Source of the DNA: Corynebacterium sp. ES2730-CONJ
GTDB lineage: Bacteria > Actinomycetota > Actinomycetes > Mycobacteriales > Mycobacteriaceae
Assembly (NCBI RefSeq): GCF_024834055.1
Contig: NZ_JANUXZ010000002.1
Coordinates: 124,001 to 188,000 of the forward strand
DNA length: 64,000 nucleotides
Reading direction: 5' to 3'
Of this stretch, positions 58,094 to 64,000 are shown one piece after another. A model generated the notes under the pieces. That model made no database searches. It was not told the DNA's origin and worked only from the letters and a program-made list of their open reading frames with translations. The first letter of the stretch is position 1. Every line of letters begins with the position of its first letter. The translations under genes and the position numbers were made by a program.

Positions 58094-58408
58094 TTAGAGG
58101 TTGAGCCCGCCTCCAACGTTATGTAGTGATTGGGCGTTATCGGCTTCGACATTTTCAAACGCTCGAGCATTGGAGCGGATATTGTCACTGATACTGCTGA
58201 GCGCTTTTTGAAGTTCAAGCGCCGAGGTATTCCATCGTTCCATTAAGCCGTCGAAGGCTACTTGAGCGGTGCCCGACCATGATCCGCGTACTGAGTCAAC
58301 GACTCCGCGGAGCCGGTTGAGCTCGGATTGAACTTCATTATTCGTATCGTCGACGCGGCCGGCTGTAGCGACCATGACGTCTGATTCGGTGCGAAAGAGA
58401 TTACTCAT
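58094..58408 (-). CDS. esxU: WXG100-family ESX-4 protein EsxU-like
   Basis: This 104-residue helical-hairpin protein has the turn motif W-S-G (SVRGSWSGTAQVAFDGLMERWNTSALELQ) and a C-terminal helix (ENVEADNAQSLHNVGGG). A GGAGGA ribosome site lies about nine bases upstream of its ATG. It follows the TIGR03931-type gene by 131 bp. Expected to pair with EsxT for export through the ESX-4 channel (Rv3445c equivalent). Confidence 0.88.
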   Translation of the reverse strand: MSNLFRTESDVMVATAGRVDDTNNEVQSELNRLRGVVDSVRGSWSGTAQVAFDGLMERWNTSALELQKALSSISDNIRSNARAFENVEADNAQSLHNVGGGLNL

Positions 58409-58539
58409 TCGATATATCCTCCATTGATTGGGGTGGTGGGGGTTCCAACGTGGTTCCCATGGGGTAAAGGCTTAGTGTTACCGAGCCAGATCGCTTGCGG
58501 TTTTAAGCACTTACAAAAGATAGGACTACAGCAGGGTCT

Positions 58540-59604
58540 CTACGGTTCCCTTGGGTGCATCATTTTTTTCCGCGCTGTCAGGCTTTCAGCAGCCTTAGCG
58601 CACACTGCCTGCTGGGAGAGCTTGAGATCGAAACGGGAGTGGCAGCCGAGCGAGTAGATAAAATCGCCTTCAATCCAGACCACCCACTGGGCATGAGATC
58701 CATCGCCCGGTTCCTCTATATAGCGAACCTCCCCCTGACGCGGTTGTTGGCTAGGCGGCAGGAGGGTGAACGTGGGGTTTTCTCTTGCCTCTTGCTCCAA
58801 TTCCTGGCGCACAAACTCAGGATCAGCATCGTAAAGAGGATCGGCGGCTATGAGCACACGCAAATTCTCGTCTTGACCAGTTGCGGTGAGAATATCGGGA
58901 GTTTCTCGACGCAACTCAATAGTGAAAGTTGGCGGCAATACGACCGAGATCAAGGCAGAATTCAGCAAATCAGATTCAAAAATTCTCTCTCGATTCCTAA
59001 AAGACTCTTCTACCTCTTCGGCTGCACCACGATCGGCCATCGGGTCTTTAGATAAAGTCTCCATCGCAGAGCTAGTAGGAGTTGCTGCAAGGAGGTCGGG
59101 AGCCTGGGCGCGTGAGTTATGGAGGATAAACGCTGTTAGCGATCCCAGGCCCAGGAGTGCGATGACCGATAGTATGCTCAGCCCACTCCACATAAGGGCC
59201 CTCCTACTGGGCCGCCAGAGGCTCTGAGAACTCGATCTCTTGACTTCACGCTCAGTGGGAATATTCAAAGGATTGGAGCGCTCAGGAGATGTCGGTGGTG
59301 GCGAGCTTTTTTGCACTCCGGTCTCATCCAGGGCCACACGTAGCATATCAACTACTCGGCGCGGGGCATCGATCGTCACGGCGATATGGGGCCACGACTG
59401 CCCAGCGATAGCACGCAGTTGATCTATGATGGCACTAGTCGCGGTACCATCTATGACTCCGCCGACAGTGAGATCGTAGCGGTAAACTGTATCTGGACCT
59501 TCAAAGATGGTGGCAGTATCGAGGACTGTAACGGTAATCTCCACCGTCGGATCGCTGTCTGGTGGGTGTGGGGTGGGGGCGCCAGATACGTCATCGTCGT
59601 CCAT
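58540..59604 (-). CDS. Type VII secretion-associated protein (TIGR03931, Rv3446c-like)
   Basis: The 354-residue protein has a cytoplasmic N-terminal domain (VEITVTVLDTATIFEGPD; IAGQSWPHIAVTID), one transmembrane helix (about 136-161) and an extracytoplasmic C-terminal domain with two cysteines. Both the order eccC - this gene - esxU and the domain pattern match the ESX-4-specific TIGR03931 family. Its ATG shares one base with the eccC stop (TAATG), so the two are coupled. Role in the apparatus is unknown. Confidence 0.85.
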   Translation of the reverse strand: MDDDDVSGAPTPHPPDSDPTVEITVTVLDTATIFEGPDTVYRYDLTVGGVIDGTATSAIIDQLRAIAGQSWPHIAVTIDAPRRVVDMLRVALDETGVQKSSPPPTSPERSNPLNIPTEREVKRSSSQSLWRPSRRALMWSGLSILSVIALLGLGSLTAFILHNSRAQAPDLLAATPTSSAMETLSKDPMADRGAAEEVEESFRNRERIFESDLLNSALISVVLPPTFTIELRRETPDILTATGQDENLRVLIAADPLYDADPEFVRQELEQEARENPTFTLLPPSQQPRQGEVRYIEEPGDGSHAQWVVWIEGDFIYSLGCHSRFDLKLSQQAVCAKAAESLTARKKMMHPREP

Positions 59605-62600
59605 TATTGCTCCTTATCGGTTTCCTGTTCGGGCTCCGCGATATGAATTAATCCGCTATCATGTCCGCGAAGCACCATGGTGGCTCGACCTGGGATCAAC
59701 GCCCGAGGTTTAATTCCGAGAATGGGACCGTCGTCTTTGTCCGCGTCGAGTATGAGACAGAGAGGGGATTGGTCCTTTAATTCACTCAACAACGGTTGGT
59801 AGAGGGCGCGCACTACCCCACCGGACTTCCGAGCGATGATCACGTGCAGGCCGATATCGCGAGCGTGGGGCAGCAATTCAACGAGTGGTTGGAGCAGATA
59901 GTCGGCAACAACTTCGAGGTCATCGATGACGAGATAGATGTCCGGGCCTTGCCACCATGAGCGAGCCTTCAACTCTGCTGGAGTGATATCGGCTTCGGGC
60001 AATCTAGATTTCAGAGTCACCACCGTTGCCGCGATTGTTTGCTCCGTGCTCGCGCTACTTGCACAGTAGGCAGCAAGCATGTCTTGTTTAATGGTGCCAA
60101 GGTGATGACGACGGTGATCGATGAGGACGATGCGCGCTTTCTCTGCTCCCAACTGGCATATACCACGCATGATTGTGGCCAGTGCTGTGGATTTACCGCT
60201 TGCTTGGGATCCGAAGCAGAGTACATGCAGACTGCGGTTGGTATCCCAGGTTATTGGTTCAAGACGGGCGCCACCGATACCGAGGACGATCTCGGTAGTA
60301 CGAGCATGAGAACCCGTGGCCGGTACCAAGAGTGAATCAAGCGATAAATGCTGAGGGAGCATTTGAAGGGCCCGCACATGATCTTGATCCTTAGTAACGG
60401 AGGCAATATGCGCGAGATCTTGGGCAGTAGACCGCGCAAAAAGGATACTCTCAGCTGCGGTATTAAGCCCACGTCCGGGGAGGTCGGGAGTACTTAATTG
60501 GGCTTTGCGATCGATGACGGAATCTAAGGCTTCACTGATTTTTAATTCCAAACGATTGGCGATGAGATCTTTGATGGCCGGGCGCAATGCCGTCCATCGC
60601 GCCGTGGAGATGACCAGATGCACGCGGGCAGCAAGTCCATCGGCAGCGATGCGGCCAAGTTTGGCTAGAAGATTCTCGTAATCACTACCTACTGTGTGCC
60701 AACCATCAATGACGAGGAAGGTATGTTCTGGAGCTGGGGCATCGATAAACCCTAAGACTTCATCGACGATCCGGTTGATCTTCTCCACGTCACCGCGGTG
60801 GGCCACGGCCGCACAATGGGGAATTAGGGTGATATCCGAAAGGTCCCTACCTGCCAGATCGAGAATATAGAACCGAATCTGTTTGGTGGAGTGGGTGACC
60901 GCAAGGGAGGTAATGATTGTGCGTAAAGCTGTGGTTTTGCCGGTTTGAGGACCTCCAGCCAGGGCGAGGTGCCCTTTGGAACCGGTGAAATCGATAACGA
61001 ACGGGTCTTGGCGCTGGTGATAAGGGCGATCGATCAAGCCTACAGCGGCATGCAAGAACGGTTGCGGGCCTGCTACCTGGGCAATTGGCAGTTCTTCGGG
61101 GAGGGGCGGCAGCCATAAGCGGTGCGCGGAGAGATCGCATTTATGTGCGACTTCTTGGGCACTTTCGATGACGGCGTCGACTATAGTGCCGCGCGGATCT
61201 GCCACGTGGAGTTCAACTTTTTCTTCCTGAGGGTACTCCCATCCATCAAAAATTCGAACACCACGACAATCGAGTTGATCGAGATTCTGAGAATAGTCGG
61301 GGCGCATCCATGGGCCTGAGATATAGGAGGCTTGGAATTTTTTTAGGCGATCGGCATCGGTTTTCATAAAGCCCGCGCCCGGTTTACTTGGGAGATGGTG
61401 GGCATCTGGTACCCCTAATACTTGCCGCGATTCCGCCGCTGAGAAGGTCCGCAGCCCAATCCGGTAACTAAGGTGCGAATCAAGCCCTCGTAGCCGCCCC
61501 TCTTCCAGCCGCTGCGAGGCTAGCAGGAGGTGAATATGAAGGGAGCGACCGAGCCTACCAACAGCAACGAAAAGATCCGCGAAATCTGGATGCTGACCAA
61601 GAAGTTCGGAGAACTCATCGAGCACAATGACTAATGCGGGGATAGGCTTTAGGGAATCGTCTTTTAAGCAGGCTGCATTATACTCATCAACATTGCTGAA
61701 TTTCCCTGCAGTACGCAGCAGTTCTTGGCGCCTGTTCATTTCCCCCGATATAGCGTCGTGCATCCGCTCCACGAGTACGGACTCTTCTGCTAGGTTCGTG
61801 ATCACCGCAGAGGTATGCGGCAGGGTATCCATACCCAAGAAGGTGGCACCACCTTTAAAGTCCACCAATACAAAATTAAGAACCGCTGGAGAGTGAGTGG
61901 CTGCTAGGGCAATAACAAGGGTGCGCAATAGCTCCGATTTACCGCTACCCGTTGCGCCAACGCATAATCCGTGCGGGCCCATACCACCATGCGCTGATTC
62001 TTTGATATCAATAATCAACGGCGCTCCCGCATCATCGACGCCTACGGGCACCGCTAATCGCCGCGCTCCCCGCGGTTGCCATAATTTCTCCAGCGTTGCG
62101 GCAGAAATATCCTCAACACCGAGCAAACTCAAAAAGTCTTGGGAACCGCCACTACCTGCGGCATCGGGGCGTCGATAGGCACTGAGTTTTCGAGCTAGTT
62201 GAGTCATTTCCCGCAGACCCATATAGTCAGCCACCCCGAGTGCTTCAGCGCCAGCCTCGGTGTGAGCAACGAGATCTTTGCTTCGTGCCTCGAGGACCAA
62301 ACCATCATCGTCGGCGAGCTTTTTGAGAGTTTTATCCTGCGAATTCACTGCGATAATTGTGGTCCACGTCCGAGCCGCAACCAGTTCCTTTACCTTCGAG
62401 GCAGGCACCTTATTATCGAGGATGAGAATTTTCTCAGCTGCTTTTTCCACCGCCACCGGATGAGTATGCGGCAGCCATTTCGCCCAACTGCGAAAGGTCT
62501 CCCCGTGAAGCTCAATCCCTACCGTATCCGGGCCGTGGAAAGTAACGAGGTGAGCTACCACGGCCCGGAGCAGCCCGTGCGCTTGGGAGCCAGATATATC

Positions 62601-63251
62601 GAGCGCCCGAAAAGCCTGCAGCTGCACCACGATGGGCATATCGGGGACTACCGAGAGCGCTTTAACCATATGCCGCACGCTGACTGCGCATACCGGATCT
62701 AGATCCTCGATATTTCCTTGGTCGTCCAGTTCGATGGGGGTGGCTAGGGTTGTTTCCCCCAGTCCTATACGTAGCGCTAATGCATCGGGGTCATAAGCGT
62801 TACGTTCCCACATCCGGTTAGTGCCCAGAAGGTTCCACAGATCTACTGGTGCGGGATGCTCATGAAGGGCGTTGAGCCGCTGGGCCTGGTGATTGCGTGC
62901 CGCTTGGGTACGCAGGGTGCTCAAATGACGCAAATACCTGCGGCGGATTTCATCTGTGTCTTCTCCTGGTTGTGGGCTAAACATCATCAGCATGCCCATG
63001 AGCATCATGATGGGGAAAATGAGCATCATTGGGTTGAGAGTGCCGCCATTGATAACCATGAGAGCAACCATGGCGCCGATTGCAAGCACCATTACTAATG
63101 GCATAACAATGCGCATCACAGGCATGGGTTTAGGCTTGGTGGCCGCTGGAACAGGGTCAGGGACTAGTGCTTGAGTGGGAAGTGGTGGAATGGCGTTCCG
63201 CTCACTAAGGCTGATAGGGGCGACGACGGTACTAAAACGAGGCGGGGCCAT
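59604..63251 (-). CDS. eccC: Type VII secretion ATPase EccC (ESX-4)
   Basis: The FtsK/SpoIIIE-type motor of the ESX channel is about 1215 residues from the ATG at 63251 (MAPPRFSTV), selected because AAGGAG lies six bases upstream; an earlier start adds 14 residues. Two transmembrane helices (about 45-95) are followed by three ATPase modules with Walker A motifs GATGSGKSELL (near 432), GGPQTGKTTAL (near 769) and GSQASGKSTAL (near 1017). The first also has the Walker B VIVLDEFSELL. A single fused chain, not split EccCa/Cb, is typical of ESX-4. Confidence 0.95.
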   Translation of the reverse strand: MAPPRFSTVVAPISLSERNAIPPLPTQALVPDPVPAATKPKPMPVMRIVMPLVMVLAIGAMVALMVINGGTLNPMMLIFPIMMLMGMLMMFSPQPGEDTDEIRRRYLRHLSTLRTQAARNHQAQRLNALHEHPAPVDLWNLLGTNRMWERNAYDPDALALRIGLGETTLATPIELDDQGNIEDLDPVCAVSVRHMVKALSVVPDMPIVVQLQAFRALDISGSQAHGLLRAVVAHLVTFHGPDTVGIELHGETFRSWAKWLPHTHPVAVEKAAEKILILDNKVPASKVKELVAARTWTTIIAVNSQDKTLKKLADDDGLVLEARSKDLVAHTEAGAEALGVADYMGLREMTQLARKLSAYRRPDAAGSGGSQDFLSLLGVEDISAATLEKLWQPRGARRLAVPVGVDDAGAPLIIDIKESAHGGMGPHGLCVGATGSGKSELLRTLVIALAATHSPAVLNFVLVDFKGGATFLGMDTLPHTSAVITNLAEESVLVERMHDAISGEMNRRQELLRTAGKFSNVDEYNAACLKDDSLKPIPALVIVLDEFSELLGQHPDFADLFVAVGRLGRSLHIHLLLASQRLEEGRLRGLDSHLSYRIGLRTFSAAESRQVLGVPDAHHLPSKPGAGFMKTDADRLKKFQASYISGPWMRPDYSQNLDQLDCRGVRIFDGWEYPQEEKVELHVADPRGTIVDAVIESAQEVAHKCDLSAHRLWLPPLPEELPIAQVAGPQPFLHAAVGLIDRPYHQRQDPFVIDFTGSKGHLALAGGPQTGKTTALRTIITSLAVTHSTKQIRFYILDLAGRDLSDITLIPHCAAVAHRGDVEKINRIVDEVLGFIDAPAPEHTFLVIDGWHTVGSDYENLLAKLGRIAADGLAARVHLVISTARWTALRPAIKDLIANRLELKISEALDSVIDRKAQLSTPDLPGRGLNTAAESILFARSTAQDLAHIASVTKDQDHVRALQMLPQHLSLDSLLVPATGSHARTTEIVLGIGGARLEPITWDTNRSLHVLCFGSQASGKSTALATIMRGICQLGAEKARIVLIDHRRHHLGTIKQDMLAAYCASSASTEQTIAATVVTLKSRLPEADITPAELKARSWWQGPDIYLVIDDLEVVADYLLQPLVELLPHARDIGLHVIIARKSGGVVRALYQPLLSELKDQSPLCLILDADKDDGPILGIKPRALIPGRATMVLRGHDSGLIHIAEPEQETDKEQ

Positions 63252-63293
63252 GGCGGTCTCCTTAGGACGGGTAGGTATCGACGTTTTCCTCAT

Positions 63294-63658
63294 CGCTTAT
63301 AGAACGCTCTGTCCTATAAGCGCGATAACCCCTCTAGAAGCCTTGGCAGTACACGAAAGGGCAGGATCCTTATGCGCCCTATCGCTTAAGCGCGCGGACG
63401 GCATCCCTACCGTCGCGTTGCATTCTCACCTCACGTGGAAAGCAATCAAAACCTTAGTAGCTCTGCTGTGCGCCCGTAAGGCCCTTGCGAAAATAAACCC
63501 CATATCGCACCCCCATTTTCTGAGCATTCTCTCAGCTTGGACCTCGTCTGCTCACTGGGGAACCGATACGAGCCAACCGCAGTCTAAAACTACGTACTTT
63601 GCCCTTTATTTATCCCTAAGTTTCTCCCCCACTTATCCCTAAGGAGTGCGCCCCTAAG
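63294..63658. promoter_or_regulatory. Divergent promoter region eccC / eccD
   Basis: The 365-bp region between the divergent ESX genes is expected to hold both promoters. An AAGGAG lies 12 bases before the eccD ATG at 63659. Plus-strand frames crossing it look like chance. No inverted repeat or known operator is evident. Confidence 0.4.
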
Positions 63659-64000
63659 ATGAATTCATCCCTTCGAGATACCGAGAGTATTCGCAGCTTT
63701 ATTCGGATTGAACTTGGCGATAATCCTCAACACATCGATCTTTACCTACCGGGTTCGAGTAGCTTGAGCGATATGATGGCAGAGATTTTCCATCTCGCTC
63801 ATATCCATTCTCACCCAGGGCGTTACCAGGTTCTGACAGCTGCGGGGATCATCCTCGATATGCACGCTCCCCTCAAGTCGCTGGGGCTCAGCCACGGCGA
63901 TGTCATGATTATCCGCAACGCTACTGCCACGCCTCCCCCATTAGTGCGCGATGCAGCGGAATCTTTAGCGGCCGCCGCCCCGAAAGAGCTCAGAACTGCT
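63659..64000 (+). CDS. eccD: Type VII secretion integral membrane protein EccD, N-terminal part
   Basis: The gene continues beyond the window; 114 residues are visible. They form the cytoplasmic ubiquitin-like (YukD-like) domain: SFIRIELGDNPQHIDLYLPG, a helix around DMMAEIFHLAHIH, then VLTAAGIILDMHAPLKSLGLSHGDVMIIRNA. In EccD this domain precedes 11 membrane helices forming the ESX channel. The start uses AAGGAG 12 bases upstream. Divergent from eccC, as eccD4 is from eccC4 in M. tuberculosis. Confidence 0.85.
   Translation, partial: MNSSLRDTESIRSFIRIELGDNPQHIDLYLPGSSSLSDMMAEIFHLAHIHSHPGRYQVLTAAGIILDMHAPLKSLGLSHGDVMIIRNATATPPPLVRDAAESLAAAAPKELRTA

Noticed and set aside
63175..63642. 155-codon plus-strand frame across the eccC start and the eccC-eccD gap
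   Set aside because: Its first part is antisense to eccC and its composition is not protein-like; eccD starts with its own ribosome site after it.

Overview
The window reads as a chromosomal segment from Corynebacterium or a very close relative. Three things point there: HtaA-type heme-binding surface proteins with hmuTUV, a monomeric isocitrate dehydrogenase, and gene order close to what is known for C. glutamicum, C. diphtheriae and the Mycobacterium tuberculosis Rv3394-Rv3450 region (imuA'B, guaA, guaB2/guaB3, rsdA-sigD, whiB, groES-groEL, tsaD-rimI-tsaB, tsaE, alr, glmM, rpsI-rplM, ESX-4). The species cannot be named from the sequence alone. I see no rRNA, tRNA, CRISPR array or intact insertion sequence.
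Layout. 0-3.9 kb: MFS exporter and monomeric NADP-isocitrate dehydrogenase. 3.9-12.1 kb: a seven-gene minus-strand heme operon (two-domain HtaA, HmuTUV, three further HtaA-domain membrane-anchored proteins). 12-18.7 kb: small membrane proteins, folD, a KefB-type antiporter, trmL and two PH-domain membrane proteins. 18.7-31.4 kb: the SOS mutagenesis system dnaE2 and imuA'-imuB, both with LexA-like operators. Between these two loci lie metQNI with a structured leader, a sucrase/ferredoxin-like protein and a decayed accessory segment (26.0-28.4 kb) with a broken RelE toxin gene and a probable plasmid/phage replicase remnant. 31.5-34.7 kb: an EsrSR-like envelope-stress two-component system with a divergent PspC protein. 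34.8-41.4 kb: guanine nucleotide synthesis (guaA, guaB3-type, guaB) with a LysR/DMT-transporter pair. 41.7-46.3 kb: DUF5319, RsdA/SigD, WhiB and groES-groEL with a CIRCE operator. 46.3-56.5 kb: t6A tRNA modification genes (tsaD, tsaB, tsaE) with rimI, alr, an alpha/beta hydrolase lacking the nucleophile serine, an overlapping operon of helical proteins, glmM and rpsI-rplM. 57.0-64.0 kb: an ESX-4-type type VII secretion locus (two WXG100 proteins, a TIGR03931-type protein, EccC and the start of EccD).
How it fits together. The HtaA proteins should capture heme at the surface and pass it to HmuTUV. ImuA', ImuB and DnaE2 form the actinobacterial translesion mutasome. TsaB/D/E make the universal t6A modification. 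The helical operon at 52.1-53.7 kb matches Rv3440c/Rv3439c in position and character, so it is a candidate ESX-4-linked system. The most unusual parts are that helical operon, the 750-bp disrupted stretch between the two WXG100 genes, the plasmid-like scar at 26-28.4 kb, and the structured metQNI leader.
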